Positions 43,991-52,479 are shown, counted from the first letter of the stretch. The stretch is DNA of 64,000 nucleotides from Symbiodinium natans (GCA_905221605.1 CAJNDS010001280.1:376001-440000), one strand, 5' to 3'. Program-made: numbers and translations. Notes: generated from the letters alone by a model not told the origin.

Positions 43991-44019
43991 CCCTAAGCCC
44001 CGAGCCCTGAAATGCCCAG

Positions 44020-44065
44020 GTTTCTGGAGGCAGCTACATGGCGGGCCTCGCTCGAGGCCTTCTCT
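44020..44065 (+). CDS. Predicted exon interrupted by a family D element
   Basis: AATGCCCAG acceptor; reads FLEAATWRASLEAFS right up to CTTAGTAGCTGAG, where the element begins. Confidence 0.6.
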
Positions 44066-44165
44066 TAGTAGCTGAGTGTACACTTTACACTTTTTGGGAT
44101 ACTATAATTCCCTATAGAACTGAAAGTGTACACTTTCTGGGGGCTTATGAACTCAGCAACTACGT
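44064..44165. mobile_element. Family D introner-like element, short copy
   Basis: CTTAGTAGCTGAGTGTACAC at the left and ACTTTCTGGGGGCTTATGAA then CTCAGCAACTA at the right. GCTGAGT...AGTGTACACTTT are inverted. 102 bp, no frame. Confidence 0.8.
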
Positions 44166-44310
44166 TCTTTGCCTACAGTGTTATGGGTTATACCTACTAA
44201 TTGCGGGTAGTTGCTACTAAACTGTAGGTAAATGGTCCCAGGTAAGCCCTAAACCCAGAAGATCCTAAGGCAGTCCAAAGTTGGGTCGAAGCGACATTTT
44301 TGGGGTTTAG

Positions 44311-44393
44311 GACCTCCCTGCACTTTTCCGGCTGTCAAGCGGCGGACTAGGAGTACTACCGTGATTCTACTCTTTTTTCCTTGAGGGTTGCCC
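44311..44393 (+). CDS. Possible exon, unknown protein
   Basis: Telomeric TTTAG acceptor; PPCTFPAVKRRTRSTTVI to a TGA. Confidence 0.45.
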
Positions 44394-44448
44394 CACACCC
44401 TAATCCCTGAATGCCCTCAACCCTTAATCCTAAACCCTAAGCCCTAAA

Positions 44449-44563
44449 CTATCCGAAGCGCTAAGCTCGGAGCCTCTTGACCTTCGGACACCGAAGGTGA
44501 ACGGTGCCGAGCACCTCTTTCGCGTCTTCGCCGGGAAGAGGGACCCCTGCTGTGGATTTGCTG
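44449..44563 (+). CDS. Predicted exon, about 40 codons
   Basis: Reads LSEALSSEPLDLRTPKVN then GAEHLFRVFAGKRDPCCG; donor GCTG|GTGTTC. Well-formed coding composition. Confidence 0.7.
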
Positions 44564-44610
44564 GTGTTCAAGGGTTCGGGTCTAGAGTCACGGCACCCGG
44601 GGTTGAGGGT

Positions 44611-44825
44611 TTAACCCTAAACCCTAAACCCTAAACCCTAAACCCTAAACCCTAAACCCTAAACCCTAAACCCTAAACCCTAAACCCTAAACCCTAAACC
44701 CTAAACCCTAAACCCTAAGCCCTAAGCCCTAAGCCCTAAGCCCTAAGCCCTAAACCCTAAACCCTAAACCCTAAACCCTAAACCCTAAACCCTAAACCCG
44801 AAACCCTAACCCTCAACCCTAAACG
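44611..44825. repeat. CCCTAAA array with CCCTAAG sub-block
   Basis: About 30 units; five CCCTAAG units at 44715-44750. Confidence 0.97.
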
Positions 44826-44877
44826 CTCAACCCTAGACGTGTAGGCGGGGTATAGACCTTGGGGTTGAGGGTCTTAG

Positions 44878-44918
44878 CCTTCGCATGCAGATCATGCAGA
44901 GCGCAGGCCTCACTTCGG
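44878..44918 (+). CDS. Possible exon, unknown protein
   Basis: GTCTTAG acceptor; LRMQIMQSAGLTS. GCGCAG|GCC would be a GC donor. Confidence 0.5.
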
Positions 44919-44950
44919 GTTTAGGGCCGGCTGTACGATCCGACTTTCGC

Positions 44951-45205
44951 GGTTTAGGGTTTGGTGTTTAGGGTTTAAGGTTTGGGGTCTAGGGCTTGGG
45001 GGTTCGGGTTTTAGGGTTTGGGGCTTGGGGTTTGGGATTTAGGGTCTAGGGTTTGGGGTTTGGATTCAAGGTTAGGTTCGGGGTCAGGGATGTAGGGTTC
45101 AAGGCAGTTAGGGTTCAGGGTTCAGGGTTCAGGGTTCAGGGTTCAGGGTTTAGGGTTTAGGGTTTAGGGTTTAGGGTTTAGGGTTTAGGGTTTAGGGTTT
45201 AGGGG
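44951..45205. repeat. G-strand block
   Basis: Degenerate, then six TTCAGGG (45107-45145) and ten TTTAGGG units. Confidence 0.95.
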
Positions 45206-45295
45206 TTGGAACACGGAACCTGAACGTCCAGGACTTGCAAAAGGTTGGCGACCGCGAGGATCTGGAGATCCTCCTCGCCTTCCCCTACATTCCAG
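45203..45295 (+). CDS. Predicted internal exon, GC donor
   Basis: Telomeric TTTAG acceptor, ATTCCAG|GCGAGG GC donor. Reads TRNLNVQDLQKVGDREDL then EILLAFPYIP. Confidence 0.7.
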
Positions 45296-45409
45296 GCGAG
45301 GGTTCCCCCAGCCCTAAACCGTAAACCCTAAACCCTAAACCCTGAACCCTGAACCCTACACCCGAAACCCTAAACCCTAAACCCAAAGCCCCAAGTACCA
45401 ATCCCGCAG

Positions 45410-45505
45410 CCGCCGAATTCCTAACGCGGAGATCCCAAATCCTAAACCCGCCCATCAAGCCCCAGCACTCTGCTGCACCCCAAGCATCATGGAGACTTTC
45501 CCTAG
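45410..45505 (+). CDS. Possible exon, unknown protein
   Basis: ATCCCGCAG acceptor; RIPNAEIPNPKPAHQAPA. Partly repeat-like. Confidence 0.4.
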
Positions 45506-45565
45506 ACCCTAAACCCTAAACCCTAAACTCTAAACCCTAAACCCTAAACCGTAAACCCTCAACCC
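45505..45565. repeat. (CCCTAAA)n array
   Basis: Eight units. Confidence 0.93.
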
Positions 45566-45659
45566 TCAACCCTGACCCCGAACCCCAACCCCCAGCCATA
45601 GCTAAGCCTTCCTGGGGGCTCACAGCGGGTTAAACCTTAAACCCTAAACCCAAAACCCT

Positions 45660-45945
45660 AAAACCCCAAACCCTAAAACCCTAAAACCCTAAAACCCTAA
45701 AACCCTAAAACCCTAAAACCCTAAAACCCTAAAACCCTAAAACCCTAAAACCCTAAAACCCTAAAACCCTAAAACCCTAAAACCCTAAAACCCTAAAACC
45801 CTAAAACCCTAAAACTAAAACCCTAAAACCCTAAAACCCTAAAACCCTAAAACCCTAAAACCCTAAAACCCTAAAACCCTAAAACCCTAAAACCCTAAAA
45901 CCCTAAAACCCTAAAACCCTAAAACCCTAAAACCCTAAAACCCTA
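45660..45945. repeat. Pure (CCCTAAAA)n octamer array
   Basis: About 35 perfect octamers with one CTAAAA slip. The complement TTTTAGGG is the Chlamydomonas-type telomere unit. Confidence 0.98.
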
Positions 45946-46060
45946 AACCCCCAAACCCTCAAACCCTCAAACCCTCAAACCCTAAACCCTAAACCCTAAA
46001 CCCTAAACCCTAAACCCTAAACCCTAAACCCTAAACCCCAAACCCTAAACCCCAAACCTG
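45946..46060. repeat. CCCTCAA then CCCTAAA array
   Basis: Three CCCTCAA units then CCCTAAA, contiguous with the octamers. Confidence 0.96.
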
Positions 46061-46082
46061 AACCCTAAAGCACTAAACCGTG

Positions 46083-46152
46083 AGTTCAACAAATCCCTTG
46101 CGGCGAAGAGGTCCGGAACTCCCCGTGTTCGCCGGGCGCCAGCCTCGACTGG
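46083..46152 (+). CDS. Predicted exon, basic
   Basis: Reads EFNKSLAAKRSGTPRVRR then APASTG. AAGAG|GTCCGG is a possible GT donor inside. Confidence 0.6.
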
Positions 46153-46184
46153 GGTTTTTTTGGGGTATAGGGTTTTGTGGGGTT

Positions 46185-46500
46185 TTAGGGTTTAGGGTTT
46201 AGGGTTTGGGGTTTAGGGTTTAGGGTTTAGGGTTTAGGGTTTGGGGTTTAGGGGTTTAGGGGTTTAAGGGTTCGGGGCTTCAGGGCTCAGGGTTTCTTTT
46301 TGGTTTAGGACTGTGTGGGTTTGTGAGTTAGGGTTAGGGTTAAGGGTTTAAGGATTAGGGTTCAGGGTTTAGGGGTTACGTTTAGGGTCCCATAACATTG
46401 GTTTAGGGTTCAGGGTTTAGGATTTAGGGTTTAGGGCTTAAGGTTTAGGGTGTAGGGTTTAGGGTTTAGGATTTAAGGTTTTAGGGTGTGGGGTTTATGT
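46185..46500. repeat. TTTAGGG block
   Basis: Near-perfect (46185-46265), then degenerate. Confidence 0.93.
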
Positions 46501-46501
46501 G

Positions 46502-46621
46502 GTCCTCTGTCTCTTCGGCGGCTGCGGTGCCTCCAGAGCGGTCATCGCCGAGGCCCTCAGGCAACAACCGGTTGCCGCGGTCTGTGCGGAACCAGACAGT
46601 GCCTTACTGTCGATTATCCGT
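46502..46621 (+). CDS. Predicted exon, possible methyltransferase motif I
   Basis: Frame VLCLFGGCGASRAVIAEA then LRQQPVAAVCAEPDSALL and SIIRP. The LFxGxGA...A-CAEPD pattern resembles motif I and II of class I SAM-dependent (including C5-cytosine) methyltransferases. It lacks the catalytic PCQ or ENV motifs, which would be in other exons. The family is an inference. Confidence 0.5.
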
Positions 46622-46698
46622 CCCTAAACCCTAAACCCTAAACCCTCAACCCTAAACCCTGAACCCTAAACCCTAAACCCTAAACCCTGAACCCTAAA
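46622..46698. repeat. CCCTAAA array
   Basis: Eleven C-strand units. Confidence 0.95.
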
Positions 46699-46704
46699 CA
46701 AAAG

Positions 46705-46822
46705 GCCTATCACAAGGGACAGCAGTGGTCTGCTGACGCCTTTCAAGTCCCGTCTATTGCCATCAGTGGCGTTTGGCAGATCCTGCACGATGACTGCTTG
46801 ATCCTGAACAAGCAGCATTTAG
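46705..46822 (+). CDS. Predicted internal exon, 39 codons
   Basis: CAAAAG|GCC to TTTAGG|GTTGAG. Reads AYHKGQQWSADAFQVPSI then AISGVWQILHDDCLILNK. Could continue the possible methyltransferase exon upstream. Confidence 0.72.
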
Positions 46823-46899
46823 GGTTGAGGGTTTAGGGTTTAGGGTTTAGGGTTTAGGGTTTAGATCATTCTCCCAGCTGGGTCGCCATATCAGGAATA

Positions 46900-47000
46900 T
46901 GGCCCCCTACCTCCTTCAAAAGGCTCCGAAGTATGGGCCCTTGGGCTGTATAGGGCATATAAGGGGTACATGGCGGGTACATAGCGGGTCCCCTTTCAAA
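46900..47000. mobile_element. Possible inverted-repeat element
   Basis: CTTCAAAAGG...GGGCATATAAGGGGTACAT...CCCCTTTCAAAGGG; GGGCATATAAGGGGT is shared with 34368 and, inverted, with 37532. Confidence 0.5.
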
Positions 47001-47009
47001 GGGTCACAG

Positions 47010-47363
47010 GCGCGCAAAAAACCTGTTGACTTGGAGGTATATGACACGGAAGTACACATCACTCGTTTCACTTCGGGCGTTCTAGTGAAAGGCCGCAATG
47101 GCGGCAAACAAGCACATCAAACCATGGTTTTTACGATGTTTTACGACATGCATACAAGGGTCAGTTTTGTGCGTTGTTGTTTTTTGTTCTCTTATGTTGA
47201 TTCTCTGGACGCGCGCGAATTGAAGCCGCGAGTCGATACGTCGGGCAGGGGTTCCTGCGTCTCTTCTGTTTACACCTGGGTGGTATTGCAGCAGCATATT
47301 CCACGAATTGCTGATGAAGCCCCCCTCAAAAACCAAAAGAAATCAACATTTTCTTTCTTGTAA
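47010..47363 (+). CDS. Predicted long exon, unknown protein
   Basis: GGTCACAG acceptor; frame open for 117 codons to TAA. Reads ARKKPVDLEVYDTEVHIT, VLVKGRNGGKQAHQTMVF and MHTRVSFVRCCFLFSYVD, ending KNQKKSTFSFL. Unrecognised. AT-richer than other exons. Confidence 0.55.
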   Translation, partial: ARKKPVDLEVYDTEVHITRFTSGVLVKGRNGGKQAHQTMVFTMFYDMHTRVSFVRCCFLFSYVDSLDARELKPRVDTSGRGSCVSSVYTWVVLQQHIPRIADEAPLKNQKKSTFSFL

Positions 47364-47473
47364 GGTTTTCCTAAACCCCAACCCTAAACCCTCAACCCTC
47401 AACCCTAAACCCTAAGCCCGAAACCCTAACCCTAAACCCCAAACCCAAAACCCCTACAAAACCCAACTTCTAG

Positions 47474-47531
47474 AAACACCTTCGGCCCGAGGCTCCCCTG
47501 TGCTCGAGTCGGGCACCGCTTCCTGCTGCAG
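47474..47531 (+). CDS. Predicted internal exon, GC donor
   Basis: ACTTCTAG acceptor and CTGCAG|GCGCG donor. Reads NTFGPRLPCARVGHRFLL. Confidence 0.68.
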
Positions 47532-47544
47532 GCGCGAATGTGGG

Positions 47545-47630
47545 TTAGGGTTTAGGGTTTTAGGGTCTAGGGTCCAGGGTCTAGTCTAGGGTTTAGGGTT
47601 TAGGGTTTAGGGTTTAGGGTTTAGGGTTGG
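47545..47630. repeat. TTTAGGG block
   Basis: G-strand units. Confidence 0.93.
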
Positions 47631-47814
47631 AGGGGGAGGGTTTCAGGGTTTCAGGGTTTGGGGACCCTAAGCCCTGAAGCCTCAGCCCCAAGCCCTCACC
47701 CCTAAACCCAGAACCTTAAACTTTAAGCCCTGAACCTGACTCAGGGACACGTTCATATGTCCGGGGGTGTGGGGCAGCCAGAGTATCCCATGACCACACC
47801 TCACCTGAGCCAAG

Positions 47815-47901
47815 CAATTTGGGGGCCACGGGGGGGCTTGGCGAGTCTGTGCGACCCCTGCCCCAATGAACTTCTCTAGACCGACAGAAGGCCCAAGCAA
47901 G
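47815..47901 (+). CDS. Predicted internal exon, GC donor
   Basis: GCCAAG acceptor and CAAGCAAG|GCCTT donor; 29 codons reading QFGGHGGAWRVCATPAPM then NFSRPTEGPSK. Confidence 0.6.
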
Positions 47902-48131
47902 GCCTTATTGAGGTGATTTGGACAAGTGAGCCCAAAACCTTCAGGTGGTGAGCAGGTAGAATAGGATCGTGCGAAGCTAGGCCGGCAGAGGCTTTGGCTT
48001 CAGGCTTGGGGTTGAGGATTTTCTAGAGCTTATCCGGGTTTTGGGGCCATGAGGGTTTCGGTTTCGGGTTTTAGGGTAACCCCAAACCCTAAACCCTAAG
48101 ATTTGAGGGGCGCGGAGCTGTGGGGGGGGGC

Positions 48132-48220
48132 GGCTCTGCTGTCGCGAAGGCCAACTGGCAGCTGACTACGAGTCGAGAGGCAACTGCCGGCTTTTTGCTA
48201 CATGCTCCCATATCCCTTAG
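48132..48220 (+). CDS. Possible exon, unknown protein
   Basis: Frame VAKANWQLTTSREATAGF after a G9 tract. Confidence 0.45.
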
Positions 48221-48227
48221 TGGAGTC

Positions 48228-48278
48228 ATGGGGTTTAGGGTTTAGGGTTTAGGGTTTAGGGTTCAGGGTTTAGGGGAA
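48228..48278. repeat. (TTTAGGG)n array
   Basis: Seven units. Confidence 0.95.
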
Positions 48279-48290
48279 TATTCCTTTAAG

Positions 48291-48360
48291 TTGTAAGAGA
48301 GGGATCCGAGTGTGGCATATGAACCCTCCTTACCGAAGAAAGACTGGAGTGTCTGGGCAA
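48291..48360 (+). CDS. Possible exon, basic
   Basis: Frame CKRGIRVWHMNPPYRRKT. Splice signals weak. Confidence 0.45.
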
Positions 48361-48520
48361 GTGGTTCTCTGAGAGTCTGATAACGTTTGTAGGCTTGCGT
48401 TTAGGTTTCAAGGTTCGGGTAGACCCGTTCTTGAGGGTTCCTAGTGTAGTATGGGGCCAAATAGCTAAGGGTACCCCCCGCAAAGACTACCCCAACTATT
48501 TTCCAGGGTTTGGTCCTCAA

Positions 48521-48602
48521 AGGGTTTAGGGTTTAGGGTGTCCTGGGTCAGGGTTTTGGGGTTTAGGGTTTAGGGTTTAGGGTTTAGGGTTTAGGGTTTA
48601 GC
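48521..48602. repeat. TTTAGGG array
   Basis: G-strand units. Confidence 0.95.
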
Positions 48603-48711
48603 CTAACCCCGGGGCCCCAAACCCAAAACCTAAGCTTGGCTTTTCAGAGCTTGGCTTTCTCAGGTAAACCCTAAACCCTAAACCCTAAACCCTCAACCCG
48701 AAACCCAAAAT

Positions 48712-48750
48712 CCTGTTGTAATTGGGTTGTAAGTACCATGAACCTTGCTG
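48712..48750. mobile_element. Family A element, right part
   Basis: TTGGGTTGTAAGTACCATGA and ACCTTGCTG match the family A terminus. Confidence 0.5.
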
Positions 48751-48869
48751 TTCCAAAGAATGGGCTCAGTGAGTTGCCCAAGGAGTGCCGCGGTTTCGGG
48801 TTCAGGGTGTAGGGTTTGGGGTTTAGGGTTTAGGGTATAGGAATGGTGGCGGCATGTATTCTCTCCCAG

Positions 48870-48932
48870 ATTGGTCCAGGCACCCGCCCCGAGCAAGAAG
48901 GATGTCGTGTGCAGCCGGTCAGAAACTTTGCT
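48870..48932 (+). CDS. Predicted exon ending at a family E element
   Basis: TATTCTCTCCCAG acceptor; reads LVQAPAPSKKDVVCSRSE then TLL before CTTAGCCAATAG. Confidence 0.62.
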
Positions 48933-49040
48933 TAGCCAATAGTTGATCTGTAAACTTTTTTGGGTTTCCTTATTTAGAAGGACTATTGAATTACTAATGA
49001 AGTTTAACCTTTTGTATTCTTTGGTTATTGGAGAGGTAAG
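48930..49040. mobile_element. Family E element, second copy
   Basis: CTTAGCCAATAG at the left and GGTTATTGGAGAGGTAAGG at the right match the 43.43-kb element termini. Confidence 0.65.
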
Positions 49041-49199
49041 GACAGGCACTCACTGAAGGTCTATTGTGCATATCTGTGAACCCCAAGCCTAGACCCCCAA
49101 ACATTAAGAAACCCTAAACCCTGAACCCTGAACCCTAAACCCTAAACCCTAAAGCCTAAACCCTATACCCCAAAACCCCCAACACCTGCCCGTATGAAG

Positions 49200-49292
49200 G
49201 CCTTCAACTCGCTGAAAGCCCCTCAAAGCCTCCGCGATTCCTGTCGGAAGGCTGTCCGGGAGTGTGCGCATAACTACGCGCTGCGCGCGGAG
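49200..49292 (+). CDS. Predicted internal exon, 31 codons
   Basis: ATGAAG|GCC to GCGGAG|GTCCC, phase 0. Reads AFNSLKAPQSLRDSCRKA then VRECAHNYALRAE. Excellent splice sites and composition. C-strand before, G-strand after. Confidence 0.8.
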
Positions 49293-49304
49293 GTCCCTTT
49301 TTTT

Positions 49305-49505
49305 CGGGGTTTAGGGTTTTAGGGTTTAGGGTTTAGGGTTTTAGGGCTTTAGGGTTTAGGGTTTAGGGTTTTAGGGTTTTAGGGTTTCAGGGTTTTAGGG
49401 TTTTTAGGGTTTTAGGGTTTTGGGGTTTTAGGGTTTTAGGGTTTTAGGGTTTTAGGGTTTTAGGGTTTAGGGTTTTAGGATTTTAGAGTTTCAGGGTTTT
49501 AGGGA
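49305..49505. repeat. TTTTAGGG octamer-rich block
   Basis: Mostly TTTTAGGG octamers mixed with TTTAGGG, the inverse strand of the 45.7-kb octamer array. Confidence 0.95.
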
Positions 49506-49787
49506 TGTGAACTTAGGGTCTGGGGGTTCAGGGTTTAGGTCGCGTTTGGGGATTGTCGGGTTCGGTGGGGATGATGTTGGGCTGTCCTTGTGGGCTTGGT
49601 ATCCTGAAAGCTTGAACCCCAAGCTTTTGCACTGAAAGCCCAAGAGTCCCCCAGCCTCAAAGCCCCTATACCCTAGTTCAACGGAACCTCGCCCCTGATT
49701 AACCTCCTCTTTGCCCTAAGGCACGCAATGCTTTGGCAACATGGTTATCATTGGGTTGTAAGTACAGTTCTACTTGGGTTAAGATTT

Positions 49788-49945
49788 ACCCTAAACCCTA
49801 AACCCTAAACCCTAAACCCTAAACCCTAAACCCTGAACCCTGAACCCTGAACCCTGAACCCTGAACCCTGAACCCTGAACCCTGAACCCTGAACCCTAAA
49901 CCCTAAACCCTAAACCCTAAACCCTAAACCCTAAACCCTAAACCT
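49788..49945. repeat. CCCTAAA array with ten CCCTGAA units
   Basis: (CCCTAAA)6, then about ten CCCTGAA (49831-49896), then CCCTAAA again. Confidence 0.98.
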
Positions 49946-49952
49946 ATACTAG

Positions 49953-50071
49953 GGTGCCTGGACCCAGAATTCTACCGGCAGCGAGATACTTGCTTTAGGA
50001 CCAGTAAAGTGGTGCCTTATATTTACAAAAGGAACCCCATGGCCCTGACCCCCGGCCCTGGCCCCTTGTAG
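49953..50071 (+). CDS. Predicted exon, unknown protein
   Basis: ATACTAG acceptor; reads CLDPEFYRQRDTCFRTSK then VVPYIYKRNPMALTPGPG, then TAG. The overlapping minus frame (to 50275) has no splice context. Confidence 0.65.
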
Positions 50072-50435
50072 GGATGAAGCAATGGTGGGAGTTGAGGGCG
50101 ACAGCCCTAAACCCTGAAAGGCAGTGGTTTGGGTGGTAGCCTGTGAAAGCTCACAGTTGGTGGGGAGAAAGAACCCAGCACCAATGAAAATTGTTGGATT
50201 GCATTGAAAGCAGATGCCTTCGCGTGGCATGCCACTCCCCCACACCCCCTGATTGTGTAGGGGCGCCATTTCCACATGGTATCTGCTGCCGCTGCGCGGC
50301 GAGACGCCCTAAACCCTAAACCCTATATAAGCCCTAAACCCTAAACCTTAAACCCTAAACCCTCAACCCTAAGCCCGAAACCCTAAACCCTGACTCCTAA
50401 ACCCCAAACCCTGAACCCCCAAGCCCCTAAAGTAA
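50072..50435. other. Intron-like
   Basis: Unique DNA, then C-strand units (50307-50410). A short MVSAAAARRDA frame at 50276 is too small to support. Confidence 0.45.
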
Positions 50436-50438
50436 GAC

Positions 50439-50517
50439 ACTCAATGGCATCGGCTCGGGGCTGTCATTTCCGCCGTGGAGCAACCCCAGCCTTTCCAGAA
50501 TGGGGTCCTGCTTGGAG
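50439..50517 (+). CDS. Predicted exon, unknown protein
   Basis: Reads LNGIGSGLSFPPWSNPSL then SRMGSCLE; donor TTGGAG|GTTCAG. Confidence 0.6.
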
Positions 50518-50679
50518 GTTCAGGGTTGTTTAGGGGTTTAGGGTTTGGGGTTTGGGGTTTAGGGTTGTTGGAGGTTCATGGTACTGAAAAGTAAGCTTAG
50601 ACCCTTAGCCTGAAACCCTAAACCTTCGGGTGACCAAAAACCCTTCAGGGGTTTAGGGTTTAGGTGTCGGCTTCATGAC

Positions 50680-50795
50680 TCTTAATAACCCAATTATAGC
50701 TGTACTTATAGCTAATCAGAACTATATTAGGGCACTTAACGGGCTTCTGAGAGGGTTATATTCGCACTATAAGTACCATGTACCTCCAACCCTTT
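50680..50795. mobile_element. Family A-related element
   Basis: AATAACCCAATTATAGCTGT, ACTTATAGC and the right end ACTATAAGTACCATGTACCT with CCAAC match the family. Confidence 0.6.
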
Positions 50796-50948
50796 TTCAC
50801 CCCGGTTTGGGGTGTAGGGTGTAGGGTTTAGGGCTTATAGGCGCCGGAATGATTACTACCAATAGTATTCGCTTATAGTCCGGAAATCAAACTAAAATAC
50901 CCCCCCTCCCCCCCCCCCCCTCCCATATTATCCCGGTGGCAACAATGC

Positions 50949-51048
50949 TCGTTTAGGGTTTAGGGCTGTGGGTTTCTGGTCCGGCGCGAGAAGGAGGATC
51001 TGCAGTCGTTTAGGGTTTAGGGTTCTGGTCCGGCGCGAGAATCTGCAG
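50949..51048. repeat. 58-bp tandem duplication with heptamers
   Basis: TCGTTTAGGGTTTAGGG plus TTCTGGTCCGGCGCGAGAA occurs twice, the copies differing by a 6-bp GGAGGA and a short ctgtggg. Confidence 0.8.
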
Positions 51049-51122
51049 CCGGGCATGATGGCATGTGTCCACTTGGGTCTTGAAGAGCACAGCGCGCTGG
51101 GCAAGGTCGGGGAGGTTTCGAG
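51020..51122 (+). CDS. Predicted exon, unknown protein
   Basis: Reads LVRRENLQPGMMACVHLG then LEEHSALGKVGEVSR; donor TTTCGAG|GTTAAC. Its start lies in the tandem duplication. Confidence 0.65.
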
Positions 51123-51139
51123 GTTAACCCGAAACCCCG

Positions 51140-51325
51140 GAAACCCTAAACCCCAAACCCCAAACCCTAAACTCCAAACCCTAAACCTTGAACCCTGAAC
51201 CCCAAACCCCAAACCCCAAACCCCAAACCCTAAACCCTAAACCCTAAACCCTAAACCCCAAACCCTAAACCCTAAACCCTAAACCCCAACCCCCTAAACC
51301 CCCTAAACCCGAAAGCCCTAAACCC
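51140..51325. repeat. CCCTAAA/CCCCAAA block
   Basis: C-strand variants ending at an exon. Confidence 0.95.
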
Positions 51326-51329
51326 TCAG

Positions 51330-51387
51330 GCCGCCCGACTCTTCGCCATCGCCGCACAGCATCCTGCCCCCCGGCGGCCCACGAAAG
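51330..51387 (+). CDS. Predicted internal exon, unknown protein
   Basis: AACCCTCAG acceptor and ACGAAAG|GTGGTT donor. Reads AARLFAIAAQHPAPRRPT. Confidence 0.75.
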
Positions 51388-51401
51388 GTGGTTTCCGCGA
51401 G

Positions 51402-51488
51402 TAGGGTTTAGGGTTTAGGGTTTAGGGTTTAGGGTTTAGGGTTTAGGGTTTAGGGTTTAGGGTTTAGGGTTTCGGGTTTGGGGTTTCC
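51402..51488. repeat. (TTTAGGG)n array
   Basis: Eleven units. Confidence 0.97.
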
Positions 51489-51492
51489 GGGT

Positions 51493-51541
51493 TTACCTTA
51501 TTGGGGTCCTTCTCATAAGGGAATCTTACTATTTGGGGGTT
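51493..51541. repeat. Dispersed repeat G, copy 2
   Basis: TTACCTTATTGGGGTCCTTC and TCATAAGGGAATCTTACT match 18018-18072. Confidence 0.7.
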
Positions 51542-51646
51542 TAGGGTTTAGGGTTTGGGGTGAGGGTTTAGGGTTGAGGGCAGGGCTGAGGGTTTGAGGT
51601 GTGAGGGTTTAGGGGGTTGATCTAACTTGTTGGCATTTTTTGACAG

Positions 51647-51771
51647 TTGAAGCTGTATGTGAGGAACATGCTTTTGTGCAGGCCCAAAAGGGCCCCTGTA
51701 GGGCATAGGCTTCCAGGGTGCGTGATGAAGTTTCAAGGGCTGTGGGCTGCCTTTTCCAGCACTGACCGGAG
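51647..51771 (+). CDS. Predicted internal exon, 41 codons
   Basis: Acceptor TTTTTTGACAG with CTAAC 24 bp upstream as a possible branch point; donor CCGGAG|GTGCC. Reads LKLYVRNMLLCRPKRAPV then GHRLPGCVMKFQGLWAAF. Confidence 0.72.
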
Positions 51772-51833
51772 GTGCCTTGGGTTTAGGAGGATCTTATTGA
51801 TGCATTTTTTCGCATGGTTGTAAGGGGGGAACC

Positions 51834-51914
51834 AAACCCCGAACCCCAAACCCCAAACCCCAAATCCCAAACCCCAAACCCAAACCCCAAACCCCGAACC
51901 CCAAACCCCAAATT
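51834..51914. repeat. (CCCCAAA)n array
   Basis: Eleven units, mostly CCCCAAA. Confidence 0.95.
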
Positions 51915-51917
51915 TAA

Positions 51918-52160
51918 GAGCCTCCGGCTCAGGCCGCCGATCCAAGAGGCCCGAAGCCTCTGAACCCTCAAACCCCTAACCCTAAACCCCACACCCAGAA
52001 CCCTAATCCCTCAACAACCCTTTTGCCAAAGGAGTCCCCTACCCCCTGAGCTGAACCGCCTATGGTCGATGCGTTTACGTCGTGCGGGTGGCGCGGTCCT
52101 CCATGAAAAAATTGTGCACCGACCCCCCACCCCCCAACACGCCGCCAGGGTCGGCGGACC
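51918..52160. repeat. Dispersed repeat H, copy 2
   Basis: AGAGCCTCCGGCTCAGGCCG at the left; AAAATTGTGCACCGACCCCC and CGCCAGGGTCGGCGGACC at the right; shorter than the 34.4-kb copy and without its G tracts. Confidence 0.75.
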
Positions 52161-52258
52161 CCAAACCCCAAACCCCAAACCCCAAACCCCAAACCCCAAA
52201 CCCCAAACCCCAAACCCCAAACCCCAAACCCCAAACCCTAAACCCTAAACCCTAAACC
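52158..52258. repeat. (CCCCAAA)n then CCCTAAA
   Basis: Eleven perfect CCCCAAA units, then four CCCTAAA. Confidence 0.97.
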
Positions 52259-52261
52259 CTG

Positions 52262-52325
52262 AATTTGGCTCCCCTGCATGTTGTGAGGAATGTCGGTTTA
52301 AGGGTTTCGCGCTCAGGGACTTGAG
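52262..52325 (+). CDS. Predicted internal exon with CCxxC
   Basis: Reads FGSPACCEECRFKGFALR then DL; donor ACTTGAG|GTTCGG. The CCEEC cluster could be half of a metal site. Confidence 0.55.
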
Positions 52326-52366
52326 GTTCGGAAGATAAAGCTCTCCGGCTTGAGGGGCTTGGGGGT

Positions 52367-52468
52367 TTAGGGTTTAGGGTTTAGGGTTTAGGGGTTTAGG
52401 GTTTAGGGGTTTAGGGTTTAGGGTGTAGGGTATCGGATTTAGGGTCTATAGGGTCTAGGTTTAGGCCC
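52367..52468. repeat. TTTAGGG block
   Basis: G-strand units. Confidence 0.93.
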
Positions 52469-52479
52469 TTTTTGGGGGG

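Noticed and set aside
49949-50275. 108-codon minus-strand frame
   Set aside because: The + frame in 49953-50071 has an acceptor and better composition; the minus frame has no splice sites.
51783-52234. Long frames reading GFGVWGLGF, LNPKP or similar
   Set aside because: These are translations of heptamer arrays (a 7-bp unit opens all frames without stops in some variants) and recur wherever repeats occur.
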